Position numbers and translations under genes: made by a program. From Nocardioides sp. R-C-SC26 (GTDB lineage Bacteria; Actinomycetota; Actinomycetes; Propionibacteriales; Nocardioidaceae), in the NCBI RefSeq assembly GCF_021246465.1, contig NZ_JAHRHK010000008.1, positions 77,582-110,636 of the forward strand: a stretch of 33,055 nucleotides of DNA, written 5' to 3'. Positions 1-7,953 of this stretch are shown here, piece after piece; the stretch's first letter is position 1, and every line of letters begins with the position of its first letter. The notes beneath the pieces are model-generated. The model was not told where the DNA came from. It ran no database searches and saw nothing but the letters and a program-made list of their open reading frames with translations.

Positions 1-134
1 GGGGCGCCGGGCGGCCCGCCGCCGCCCCCCGACGACGCGCCCAACGGCAGCGCGAGCGCGACCAGACCGCCCGCCGCGGCGCCTGCGGCCGCGCGACGCA
101 GGCCGCCGCGCTGTCGCATCCTGATGTTCCTCAT
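1..134 (-). CDS. Secreted or exported protein, N-terminal fragment
   Basis: Partial gene, running off the left edge. It starts at an ATG (134-132) that overlaps the stop of the livF-like gene in an ATGA arrangement, which implies translational coupling and membership of the ABC transporter operon. The 44 visible codons encode an Arg-rich start, then an Ala/Gly/Leu stretch ending in LVALALPLGA, which looks like a signal peptide with a basic N-region and a hydrophobic core. The last ~15 codons are Gly/Pro only and lie in the G/C-homopolymer edge, so they may be unreliable. The mature protein is not visible and no function can be assigned. The operon position suggests an envelope protein linked to the transporter. 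Confidence 0.55.
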   Translation of the reverse strand, partial: MRNIRMRQRGGLRRAAAGAAAGGLVALALPLGASSGGGGGPPGA

Positions 135-838
135 GCTGCCCCTCCGAGGATGACGTCTGACATGGTCTCCATGATCTCGTCCGGCTCGCCCGTCGCCACG
201 ATCCGCCCACCCGTCATCACAGCGGCGTAGTCCGCGACCTTCAGCGCGGTGCGCGCGAACTGCTCGATGCACAGGATGGACACGCCGGTGTCGGCGATCT
301 GCTGCACGGTGTCGTAGAGCTCCTCGACGATCAGCGGTGCGAGGCCCATCGAGAGCTCGTCCAGCAGGAGCAGCGCCGGGTCGGAGGCCAGGGCCCGCGA
401 CATGGCGAGCATCTGCTGCTCGCCGCCCGACATCGTGCCCGCGAGCTGACGACGTCGCTCGGCCAGACGCGGGAAGTAGGAGTAGGCGGTCTCGAGCACT
501 GCCTCGGCGGTGACGCCGGCGTAGGACATCAGCACCAGGTTCTCCTCCACGGTCAGGTTCGGGAACACCGAACGACCCTCGGGAACCGTGCAGAGTCCGA
601 CCCGGGCGAGCTCGTCGGCGGCGGAGTTGCGCACCGCGACGCCACCGAGGTGGATCTCACCGCTGGTGGGCTTCTTCTGCCCGGCGATGACCTGGGTCAA
701 GGTCGACTTACCGCCACCGTTGGGGCCGAGGAGAGCCACGACGGCCCCGCGCGGCACCGTCAGGTTCACGCCACGGAGCACCTCGATGCGCCCGTAGGCG
801 GCATGCAGGTCGATGACCTCCAGGATCGGAATGCTCAC
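131..838 (-). CDS. livF: Branched-chain amino acid type ABC transporter ATPase (LivF family)
   Basis: Cytoplasmic ATPase that powers a HAAT-family importer together with the LivG-like protein. The 235-aa length is normal for LivF. Visible motifs are a Walker A GPNGGGKST (Gly where Ala is usual), the Q-loop region, the signature MSGGEQQML, Walker B LLLLDELSMGLAP and the switch His region. The GTG start at 838 overlaps the livG stop as GTGA and gives the conserved beginning (VSIPILEVIDLHAAYG). An upstream extension in the same frame is only Arg-rich shadow sequence. Fourth complete gene after the operon promoter's two receptors and permease would be livG; this gene follows livG. The substrate cannot be read from the ATPase. 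Confidence 0.93.
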   Translation of the reverse strand: MSIPILEVIDLHAAYGRIEVLRGVNLTVPRGAVVALLGPNGGGKSTLTQVIAGQKKPTSGEIHLGGVAVRNSAADELARVGLCTVPEGRSVFPNLTVEENLVLMSYAGVTAEAVLETAYSYFPRLAERRRQLAGTMSGGEQQMLAMSRALASDPALLLLDELSMGLAPLIVEELYDTVQQIADTGVSILCIEQFARTALKVADYAAVMTGGRIVATGEPDEIMETMSDVILGGAA

Positions 839-1626
839 GCCTTCACCTCTTCTGCCACGGCGGGCAGGACGGCGGTGTGGTCGTGGCCGCCGTCCTCGTC
901 GACGTCGGAGTATCCCAGGTAGGCCTGCTGCACACGAGCGTCGTTGCGGATGAGCGCGGGTCCACCGACGGCGATGACCTCGCCGAAGTCGAGCACCCGG
1001 ATGGTGTCGCAAACACTCATCACGAGATCCATGTCGTGCTCGACCATCAGCACACCCCGACCCTCGGAGGCGAGATCGCGCAGCAGCTCGCCGAACGCGT
1101 CGGTCTCGGTCTCGTCCAGACCCGAGGACGGCTCGTCGAGCAGCAGGAGCTGCGGGTCCCCGGCCAGGCATCGGGCGAGCTCGAGGAGGCGCGCGGTGCC
1201 GGTGGGGATCGAATCGGCACGGTCATCGGCGTACTCGGCGATGCCGACCCGCTCGAGCAGCGCGTCGATGTCGGACTGGGCGGGCTTGAAGCCAGCGAGC
1301 AGACCGCGGTGGATGTCGAGCGCGACGCGCACGTTGTCACGCACGGTGAGCGACCCGAAGGCCTCCAACCGCTGGAACGTGCGGCCCATGCCGCGCTTGG
1401 ACCGACGGTGCACCGGGGTCCGCGTGACGTCGCGGCCGTCGAACCGGACATGACCCTTGGTCGGTCGCTGAAGACCGCTGATCACGTTGAAGCAGGTCGT
1501 CTTGCCCGCACCGTTGGGTCCGATCAGGCCGGTGATCTGGCCCGCGTCGGCGGTGAAGGTGGCGTGGTTGACCGCGGTCACCCCGCCGAACTGGACGACG
1601 ACGTCATCAACCTCGAGTAGCGACAC
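835..1626 (-). CDS. livG: Branched-chain amino acid type ABC transporter ATPase (LivG family)
   Basis: Second ATPase of the importer, 263 aa. Walker A is GPNGAGKTT near residue 40, and Walker B with D-loop is LLLLDEPSSGLDETE. The signature segment reads IPTGTARLLELAR rather than LSGGQ; LivG proteins usually have a variant such as YGQQRRLE, and this one is more divergent still. The GTG start at 1626 gives VSLLEVDDVVVQFGG, the normal family beginning. It lies 20 nt inside the end of the upstream permease gene, another overlapping junction. Its own stop overlaps the livF start. It acts on the inner membrane face with the fused LivHM permease. Confidence 0.93.
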   Translation of the reverse strand: MSLLEVDDVVVQFGGVTAVNHATFTADAGQITGLIGPNGAGKTTCFNVISGLQRPTKGHVRFDGRDVTRTPVHRRSKRGMGRTFQRLEAFGSLTVRDNVRVALDIHRGLLAGFKPAQSDIDALLERVGIAEYADDRADSIPTGTARLLELARCLAGDPQLLLLDEPSSGLDETETDAFGELLRDLASEGRGVLMVEHDMDLVMSVCDTIRVLDFGEVIAVGGPALIRNDARVQQAYLGYSDVDEDGGHDHTAVLPAVAEEVKA

Positions 1627-3649
1627 TGCCGGCCTCCTCTGGCTCGTGGGACGTCGCGCCTGCGGCGGTCCCGTCGTCGTATGCGTCGTCGTACCCGTCG
1701 TCGTAGCCGTCCTGATCGTCACCGGCCGCGCGATGCTGACCGGTTCGCGGACCGATCGGGCTCCAGCCCGAACCGCCCGTCGCCTCGTCGACGCGCGCCA
1801 CGATCCGACGCTGACCCCAGCGACCGATCTTGAACAGCAGGTTGGCGAGTCCGTTGGGGTCGCGACCGGCGAACACGGCACCGAAGCCGATGATCACGAA
1901 CATCAGACCACCGAGCGACACACCTGCGACCTCCTCGGCCTGGAGTACCGGGAGAAGCATCAGGCCGATTCCGCCCAGTGCCGCCCCGGTCACCGAGGTG
2001 ACACCGAAGACGACCGCGAGCAGCAGCAGCGGGAGGCTGTTGAAGTACTGGAAGTCGGCCGCCCCGATGGTGCCGCGCAGGCCGGCGAAGAGCGCCCCGG
2101 CGAGCCCGGCGACAGCGGCGGAGATGCCGAAGAGTCCGACCCGGAACCACCGAGCGTCCAGGCCGAGGGTTCCGCAGGCGGCCGGGCTGTCGCGCAGGGC
2201 GACGAGCATCCGGCCGAGGACGCCGCGGCGCAGGATCAGCACGCCGATGCCGCACAGCACGAAGAAGAACGCCATCAGCAGGACGTAGTTCCCCGTCGAA
2301 CCGATGGTCGTCCCGAAGACCGACATCCGATCCGCGGAGAGCGCACCGCCGAAGCCGAACGCCTTCTCGTCTTGGAAGACGACCTTGTCCATCAGCACGC
2401 CGAAGGCGAGCGTCGACAACGCCAGGTAGAGGCCGGTGAGGCGCAGCGTGGGCAGCGCGACCAACGCACCGACCGCACCGGCGATGAGCGTGGAGACGAT
2501 CAGGCCGTAGAGGTTCGGCTCGTCGAGCTTGGCGTAGGCCAGCGCGCCGACACCGGCGAACGTCAGCTGGGAGAGCGAGACGTAGCCGCCGTAACCGGTG
2601 AGCAGCACCAGCGAGAGCATCACGATCGCATACGTCGCCGCGGCCCCCACTCGCAGCAGGTTCGCCTCCGACATCCCGGCCGTGGCCACGAAGACGAATG
2701 CCATGAAGGCCGCTCCCGACACCGCCATCCGGGTCAACGAGGGCACCGGTGCGGACACGATGCCCTTGACCTGGCCGATCCTCAGCTGGGCCGTCGGCAT
2801 CAAGACGATGACGGCGAAGAGGAACAGCGGGGGGATGACCGGACGGAAGTCGGCCAGCCACGACTCGGGGTCGATGTAGCCGAGTGCGAAGGAGTCGAGC
2901 AGACCCAGCGCCATGGCGCCGATGAACGTCAGCGGGAGGCTCTTGAGTCGACCGACCATCGCGGCGGCATAGGCGTTGATGACCAGCAGGGTGAGCTGGA
3001 AGTAGTCCAGGCCGACCACGGAGACCAGCAGGATGCCGGCGAGCGCCGAGAGCGACATGCCGATCGCCCAGGAGAGCGCGGCGACCGTGTCGGGCTTGCC
3101 ACCGAAGAGACGGAGGAGCTCGGGGTTGTCCACCGATGCGCGCATCGCGGTCCCGATCCGGGTGCGGTTCAACAGGAAGTACAGGCCCACGGCGACCGCG
3201 ATCGAGGCGAGGATCGTGATGACCTGGTGGCCGGTGATGATCGAGTCGCCGATCTCGAAGGACTTGTCCTGCCAGAACGGCGGCACGAAGCGCGGCTCGG
3301 GCTCCCAGACCTGCTGCGCCAGTCCGATCAGTCCCACGAAGAGACCGACCGTGACGACGAGCGACACGCTGACGGGCGCGTCACCCAGTCCACGGGCGAT
3401 GAAGCGCTGGACCACGAAACCCGTCAGCGGCGCGACCACCAGCAGCACGAGGATCAACGAGAGCCAGACCGGAATGCCCTGCCTCTGGGAGAAGTCCCAG
3501 AAGATGAAGGACATCACCATGCCGAACGCACCGTGGGCGATGTTGAACACACGGGTCGTCGTGTAGGTCAGCACCAAACCCGACGCCGCGATCGCGTACG
3601 CCGCGCCTGTGAACAGGCCGGGCAACGCATAGGCGATGAACTTGTCCAC
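1607..3649 (-). CDS. Fused LivH-LivM permease of the HAAT-type ABC importer
   Basis: 680-aa inner-membrane permease in which two normally separate subunits are fused. Residues ~1-300 resemble LivH (start VDKFIAYALPGLFTGAAYAI, then GLVLTYTTTRVFNIAHGAFGM). Residues ~320-640 resemble LivM (LLTGYGGYVSLSQLTFAGVGA, LRLTGLYLALSTLAFG). Many hydrophobic helices are visible across both halves. The last ~40 residues are a hydrophilic Asp/Tyr/Gly-rich cytoplasmic tail with DDGYDDAYDDG repeats. The GTG start at 3649 lies three bases after the stop of the upstream receptor gene. Fusions of this kind are known in actinobacterial HAAT transporters; fixed 1:1 stoichiometry is the inferred consequence. Confidence 0.93.
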   Translation of the reverse strand: MDKFIAYALPGLFTGAAYAIAASGLVLTYTTTRVFNIAHGAFGMVMSFIFWDFSQRQGIPVWLSLILVLLVVAPLTGFVVQRFIARGLGDAPVSVSLVVTVGLFVGLIGLAQQVWEPEPRFVPPFWQDKSFEIGDSIITGHQVITILASIAVAVGLYFLLNRTRIGTAMRASVDNPELLRLFGGKPDTVAALSWAIGMSLSALAGILLVSVVGLDYFQLTLLVINAYAAAMVGRLKSLPLTFIGAMALGLLDSFALGYIDPESWLADFRPVIPPLFLFAVIVLMPTAQLRIGQVKGIVSAPVPSLTRMAVSGAAFMAFVFVATAGMSEANLLRVGAAATYAIVMLSLVLLTGYGGYVSLSQLTFAGVGALAYAKLDEPNLYGLIVSTLIAGAVGALVALPTLRLTGLYLALSTLAFGVLMDKVVFQDEKAFGFGGALSADRMSVFGTTIGSTGNYVLLMAFFFVLCGIGVLILRRGVLGRMLVALRDSPAACGTLGLDARWFRVGLFGISAAVAGLAGALFAGLRGTIGAADFQYFNSLPLLLLAVVFGVTSVTGAALGGIGLMLLPVLQAEEVAGVSLGGLMFVIIGFGAVFAGRDPNGLANLLFKIGRWGQRRIVARVDEATGGSGWSPIGPRTGQHRAAGDDQDGYDDGYDDAYDDGTAAGATSHEPEEAGSVATRG
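1671..1717. repeat. 12-bp tandem repeat in the permease tail
   Basis: About 3.5 imperfect copies of a 12-bp unit with core GTCGTCGTA (plus strand) encode the Asp-Asp-x-Tyr tail of the fused permease. The repeat stays in frame, so copy-number change would lengthen or shorten the tail by four residues without destroying the protein. Confidence 0.7.
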
Positions 3650-3652
3650 TGA

Positions 3653-5197
3653 TCAGCCTCCGATTCCGGTGGACACCAAGGAGCCACAGATGTAGTCGTT
3701 CGGCGTGATCTTCTTCCAGGCACTTCCGGTGTACTGGAGAACCGCCTGGCATTTGCCGGTTGTCTTGCCGCCGACATCCTGCGGTGAGTGGATGTCGTTA
3801 CCTGTCCAGTTCGAGACCTTCTTGAGGGCCGAGACCATACTCTCGCGGGACAGGTTCGCGCCGAGTTTGACCATTTCCTGCACGAACAGGCGCGTCGCCG
3901 ACCAGGAGTAGACCCCGTAGAAGTTGGGCGCCGAGCCGGGGCTCACCTGGTTCAGCCAACTCAGGTACAGCTGCATCTCCTTGTTGGAGGTGTCGCTGAA
4001 CATCGCGGTGCTCGCGTAGACGTAGGTGCCCTTCGCCCGCTCGCCCGCCTGGGCGATGTAGGCGTCGCTGTAGATGGTGCTGTCCTGCACGTAGACCTCG
4101 GGCTCGAAGTTCTGCTGGGCCATCGCGTTCTGCAGCTTCACGGTGTTCTCCAGCGGACCGACGTAGTAGACGAGCTGGACGCCCTTTTCCTTCATCTCCT
4201 GCACGTAGGGCACGAAGTTGAACTCGGCCACGCCGATGCCGCGGAAGACCTTCACGTTCCAGCCGGACTTGCTGTAGCCCGCGCGGAAGGACGCGGCATT
4301 GACCGGCGCCGCCCCCGCGTCGATGTAGAGGATCGCCGCGTTCTGGGCCGCCGACTTCTTGTTCTTGGCGAACCAACTCGGCCAGGCCGTCGGCACCTGG
4401 CCGGGATTGACCGACTGGGCGGAGAAACACGTGGCGCACTTGGAGCGCTCGGGGTTCACGGTGGTCGAGCGAACGTCGGGGAGTCCGCAGCCACTCGCCG
4501 TCGCGGCGCCACCGGAGTCGAAGGCCGACATCGAGCCGACCGAGCCGAAGGCGTCGTCGCACAGCGTCGCGTACGCCTGCTGGTCGGCGCCGGCGTCGGC
4601 GCGGCTGTCGAGCTCGACCAGCTTGAGCTTGCGACCGCAGACGTCGGAGGTGGCGTTGAAGTAGTTCACGTACGCCCGCGCGGCCAGCCGCGAGGACTCG
4701 AAGATCCCCGGCACCGGCCCCTGGACGTCGGAGACGTTGCCGAGGGTGATCGTGTCGGCGGTGACACCCGGCAGGTTCGTGGGGAAGCCGTCGCACGAAG
4801 CGGCCTTGGCGCCGCCGTCGGCGGCGTTCTCACCGGTCGTCGGAGCACCGCTCGGGACCTCGGGGCTCGTGGGCGCCGCCGTGTCTCCACCAGTGGAGCC
4901 CGTCGCGCCGCCCCCGGTGCCGCCGGTCCCGGCGCTGCCCGGGGTGTCGCCTCCGTCGCCGAGCGAGGGGGCGTCGACCGTCCCGCCGTCGGTGGCTCCA
5001 GGGGCGTCGGAGCCCCCCACCTCCCCCGAGGTGCTCGAACCGCTCGAGGCGGCCCCGACCGTCTCGGGATCGAGCTGGGAGCCACACGCCGCGAGCGCGA
5101 GCGCCAACGCGGCGACCGCGACGGCGCGCGCCCGTCGACGGCGCACCGTCGAGCTCGGCGCACCGCCGGCGGCGGTGTGGGGGTGCGGACTCCTCAT
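3653..5197 (-). CDS. ABC transporter substrate-binding lipoprotein, downstream copy
   Basis: 514-aa extracytoplasmic receptor of the LivJ/LivK-like (Peripla_BP_6) class. An Arg-rich N-region and hydrophobic core end in a lipobox ALAAC with Cys38, so it should be lipid-anchored. A Ser/Gly/Thr/Pro/Asp-rich spacer (residues ~40-130) separates the anchor from the folded domain, which begins near GVTADTITLGNVSDVQGP. It carries several Cys pairs (DVCGRK, SGCGLP, SKCATC) shared with the adjacent paralog. The ATG at 5197 overlaps the upstream paralog's stop as ATGA. The ligand is unknown; this family binds amino acids, amides, aromatic acids and other small carboxylates. Confidence 0.9.
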   Translation of the reverse strand: MRSPHPHTAAGGAPSSTVRRRRARAVAVAALALALAACGSQLDPETVGAASSGSSTSGEVGGSDAPGATDGGTVDAPSLGDGGDTPGSAGTGGTGGGATGSTGGDTAAPTSPEVPSGAPTTGENAADGGAKAASCDGFPTNLPGVTADTITLGNVSDVQGPVPGIFESSRLAARAYVNYFNATSDVCGRKLKLVELDSRADAGADQQAYATLCDDAFGSVGSMSAFDSGGAATASGCGLPDVRSTTVNPERSKCATCFSAQSVNPGQVPTAWPSWFAKNKKSAAQNAAILYIDAGAAPVNAASFRAGYSKSGWNVKVFRGIGVAEFNFVPYVQEMKEKGVQLVYYVGPLENTVKLQNAMAQQNFEPEVYVQDSTIYSDAYIAQAGERAKGTYVYASTAMFSDTSNKEMQLYLSWLNQVSPGSAPNFYGVYSWSATRLFVQEMVKLGANLSRESMVSALKKVSNWTGNDIHSPQDVGGKTTGKCQAVLQYTGSAWKKITPNDYICGSLVSTGIGG

Positions 5198-6708
5198 CGG
5201 CTGGAGGTGATCCCCTCACACCGGTACTTCGTACCGTCGAGAGGCTTCCACGTGCTGCCGCTGAGCTGGATGAAGCGCCAGCACTCGCCGGTGCCGCGCG
5301 AGCCGACCGGCTGCGGGGCGTGCAGACCCTGAGCGGTCCACGTGTTCGTCTTGCGGGTGGCGTCGATGAGGGACTCGCGCGTGAGCTGGCCGCCGAGCTT
5401 GCTGGCGAGGTCGACGAAGAGCCGCCCCGCGGACCAGCTGAACACACCGAAGAACTGCGGCACCGCACCCGGCTTCACCTGCTGGAGCCAGCCGAGATAG
5501 TTCGACATCTCACGGTTGCTCTTGGCCTCCTCGAACGGCACGAAGTTGGTGAAGACCACCGTGCCGTCGACCGCGCTACCGCCCTGCTGGATGTAGCCCG
5601 GGTTGTAGTCGGTGGGATCGCGCAGGTACAGCTTCGGCTTGTATCCCTGCTGCTGCATGGCGAGCCGGAGCTTGGCGGAGAGGTCGAACGAGCCGACGTA
5701 GAAGACCGTCTGGACGCCCTCGTCCTTCAGCTTCTGCACGTACGGCACGTAGTTGAACTCCGTGACGTCGATGCCCTGCTCGACCGTGAACTTCATGCCG
5801 TACCGCTCCATCGCACGCACCTGCGCCTTGCCGTTCTCACCGGCAGCACCCGCGGAGACGTAGAGCATCGCGGCGTTCTGGAAGGCCGAGGTGCCACCGA
5901 ACCGCTTGACGAAGGCGGGCACGGCGTTCTCGAAGTTGGCGGTGTTGACGGCTTGGACGCCGAAGCAGGTGCTGCACGCGTTGCGGGCCGACGTCACCGA
6001 GCTGGCGCGCAGGTCGGGCAGCCCGCACTGCTGGGCGGTCGCGGCACCGCCGGAGTCGAAGGCCGACTGCGAGCCGACCATCGCGAAGACGTTGCGGCAA
6101 GCGTCGGTGTAGGCCTGCTGGTCGGCAGCGGCGTCGGTGCGACTGTCGTAGGTCTTGAGCACGAGCTTGCGACCGCAGATGCCGTCGGGAGTGGAGGCGT
6201 TGAAGTAGGCGACGAAGGCCTTCATGCCGTCCTGGGCGGTCTCGAACAGACCCGGGATCGGCCCGGAGATATCGGAGGAGTTCCCGATGGTGATGGTGGT
6301 GTCGGTGACGCCGGGCCCGTTCTTGAACCCGTCGCAGCTTCCCGCGTTGGTCACCGGCGAGTCGGTCGTGGCCGGAGTGCCCGGTCCGGAGCCCGGGTCG
6401 TCCCCACCGCTGCTGCCGGGGTCGGAGGCTCCGGGGCCGGTGCCGGGGTCGCTGATGCCCGGGTCGCTGGTGCCCGGGTCGCTCGTGCCCGGATCCGTGC
6501 CGGGGTCGGTCGTACCCGGGTCGATCGTGCCGTCGGTGCCGACCGTGCCGCCGTCGGTGCCGGTCGAGGTGCCCTCGACGCCGCGTGCGCTCGCGACCTC
6601 TTCGGGGTCCAGGCTGGAGCCGCACGCTGCCAGCGCGGTCGCCAGCAGGGCCGCGACGAGCGCGGTGGCGGCGCGGCGCGGAGCGCGCGCGGATCGCGAG
6701 GCGGGCAC
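5194..6708 (-). CDS. ABC transporter substrate-binding lipoprotein, first gene of operon
   Basis: 504-aa receptor paralogous to the downstream lipoprotein; the DQQAY, FDSGGAATA, CGLPD and Cys-pair motifs align directly. The signal peptide ends in lipobox ALAAC with Cys29. A Thr/Asp/Pro/Gly-rich linker with DPGTSDPGTSDPG repeats follows, then the Peripla_BP_6-type domain from about residue 120. The GTG start at 6708 is preceded by GGAGG about 6 nt upstream, the clearest ribosome-binding site of this operon, and the upstream region carries the 22-bp palindromic operator. This marks it as the first gene. Having two receptors for one permease suggests a widened or split ligand range (inference). 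Confidence 0.9.
   Translation of the reverse strand: MPASRSARAPRRAATALVAALLATALAACGSSLDPEEVASARGVEGTSTGTDGGTVGTDGTIDPGTTDPGTDPGTSDPGTSDPGISDPGTGPGASDPGSSGGDDPGSGPGTPATTDSPVTNAGSCDGFKNGPGVTDTTITIGNSSDISGPIPGLFETAQDGMKAFVAYFNASTPDGICGRKLVLKTYDSRTDAAADQQAYTDACRNVFAMVGSQSAFDSGGAATAQQCGLPDLRASSVTSARNACSTCFGVQAVNTANFENAVPAFVKRFGGTSAFQNAAMLYVSAGAAGENGKAQVRAMERYGMKFTVEQGIDVTEFNYVPYVQKLKDEGVQTVFYVGSFDLSAKLRLAMQQQGYKPKLYLRDPTDYNPGYIQQGGSAVDGTVVFTNFVPFEEAKSNREMSNYLGWLQQVKPGAVPQFFGVFSWSAGRLFVDLASKLGGQLTRESLIDATRKTNTWTAQGLHAPQPVGSRGTGECWRFIQLSGSTWKPLDGTKYRCEGITSSR
6445..6532. repeat. 15-bp tandem repeat encoding a DPG-rich linker
   Basis: Several imperfect copies of a ~15-bp unit (CGGGTCGCTGGTGCC on the plus strand) encode the repetitive (T/S)DPG linker of the first receptor. 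The best copies run from about 6445 to 6494, followed by more diverged copies. It is in frame and coding, so it is a linker rather than an independent element. Confidence 0.65.
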
Positions 6709-6733
6709 AAGGACCTCCGAGGTGGGGTGAGCA

Positions 6734-6755
6734 AAACTAGAACAGGTACTAGTTT
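6734..6755 (-). promoter_or_regulatory. 22-bp palindromic operator, KstR-like
   Basis: Arms AAACTAGAAC and GTACTAGTTT flank a 2-bp centre (AG); 9 of 10 arm positions are complementary. The core TAGAACAGGTACTA fits the KstR consensus TnnAACnnGTTnnA at all fixed positions but one (A for the second T of GTT). It lies 26-47 bases upstream of the GTG of the first receptor gene, inside the expected promoter. A TetR-family repressor is the natural reader. Assignment to KstR is inference; a related acyl-CoA-responsive TetR protein could use a similar site. Confidence 0.6.
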
Positions 6756-6777
6756 GTTAACGAGGCCCGACCATAAA

Positions 6778-6793
6778 GGTGACGCGAGTCACC
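6778..6793. promoter_or_regulatory. Second small palindrome upstream of the ABC operon
   Basis: A perfect inverted repeat, GGTGAC-GCGA-GTCACC, lies 70-85 bases upstream of the operon start codon. It could be another operator half-site pair or a short hairpin. No protein can be named from it. The rest of the 282-bp gap (6794-6990) shows no gene. Confidence 0.35.
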
Positions 6794-6990
6794 CCACAAG
6801 TTCCAGTCCCACCAAGCCTGTCGCGACCCGCTCCGTCCAAGTCAGGTGTTCAGGTGTCAGGCGCCGTCCAGGGGTCGCCGACCACGCCCCGGGGCACGCC
6901 TCGGATCGAGGTCCGCGGTGGGGAGGTGCTGGCCGGTGGGGTGCATGCCGGCGTGGGCGAGGAGGCTCCCGCGGGATCGGTCGACGGCGC

Positions 6991-7953
6991 TCAGCGGCGC
7001 CCGCGCGCCTCGTCGATCGCGTAGAGGCAGACCGACGCGGCGACGCCGGCGTTGAGCGACTCCACTCCCGCTGCGATCGGGATCGAGACGAGGTGGTCGC
7101 AGGTCTCGGCGACGAGCCGGGAGAGCCCGTCGCCCTCGGCGCCGACGACGACGACGAGCGCGTCGCGCACGAGGTCGTGGTCGGCCACCAGGTCGGGGAG
7201 CGAGAGATCGCCGTCGCCGGCCAGGCCGACCACCATGCAGCCGGCGTCCTGGTACGCCTTGAGCTGGCGCGTCAGGTTCACCGTCTGTGCGACCGGGATC
7301 CGGGCGGCGGCGCCGGCGCTGGTCTTCCAGGCAGCCGCGGTCATGCCTGCGGCACGACGCTCGGGGATCACGACCCCGTGAGCACCGAAGGCGGCGGCGC
7401 TGCGCACGATGGCGCCGAGGTTGCGCGGGTCGGTGATCTGGTCGAGCACGACGATGAGCGGCCGGGCGCCCGTCGCGCGGGCGGCGTCGATGAGGTCGTC
7501 CGCGTGGGCGTACTCGTAGGCCGGGATACGCGCGGCGAGCCCCTGGTGGACCGCGCCCGACGTCATCCGGTCGAGCTCGCCGCGGCTGACCTCGAGCAGA
7601 CTGATGCCGGCGTCCTGGGCCAGCCGGAAGGCCTCCCGCAGTCGACCGTCGCGCTCGGCACCCTCGGCGACGTAGAGACCGTTGATCGGCACCCCCGCGC
7701 GCAGCGCCTCGACGACCGCGTTGCGGCCGGCGATCCACTCGGCGTCACCGGTCGCGGTCTTGCGCCGCGGGCCACGGGCCTCGGCCCGCGCGGCCGCCTG
7801 CGCGGACTTGTAGGCCTTGTGGTTCGGGCGCTCGAACGCCTTCGGCGTCGGGCCCTTGCCCTCCAGGCCGCGCCGGACGCGCCCTCCGGAACCGGCGGTG
7901 GGCTTCTTGCTGGACTTGCGGATCGCTCCGCGCCGCTGGGAATTGCCGGCCAT
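6991..7953 (-). CDS. rlmB: 23S rRNA (guanosine-2'-O)-methyltransferase, SpoU/TrmH family
   Basis: 320-aa SPOUT-class rRNA 2'-O-methyltransferase using S-adenosylmethionine. A basic, low-complexity N-terminal extension (residues ~1-65) precedes the substrate-binding domain, which starts near [13 protein letters not shown]. The catalytic knot carries three motifs: [32 protein letters not shown] and [22 protein letters not shown]. The ATG at 7953 shares one base with the cysS stop (TGATG) and has GGAGGG upstream, so the pair is an operon. An open frame continues far upstream but there it is only the cysS antiframe. In Actinobacteria the cysS-rlmB pairing is conserved. Confidence 0.93.
   Translation of the reverse strand: MAGNSQRRGAIRKSSKKPTAGSGGRVRRGLEGKGPTPKAFERPNHKAYKSAQAAARAEARGPRRKTATGDAEWIAGRNAVVEALRAGVPINGLYVAEGAERDGRLREAFRLAQDAGISLLEVSRGELDRMTSGAVHQGLAARIPAYEYAHADDLIDAARATGARPLIVVLDQITDPRNLGAIVRSAAAFGAHGVVIPERRAAGMTAAAWKTSAGAAARIPVAQTVNLTRQLKAYQDAGCMVVGLAGDGDLSLPDLVADHDLVRDALVVVVGAEGDGLSRLVAETCDHLVSIPIAAGVESLNAGVAASVCLYAIDEARGRR

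Noticed and set aside
1487..3652. 721-codon plus-strand open frame
   Set aside because: It is the antisense of the fused permease. Its product is an Arg/Gly/Asp/Glu/His-rich composition typical of shadow frames in high-GC DNA, while the minus strand gives clear permease motifs.
6445..6532. CRISPR-like array
   Set aside because: Units are ~15 bp, contiguous without spacers and in frame within a lipoprotein linker.
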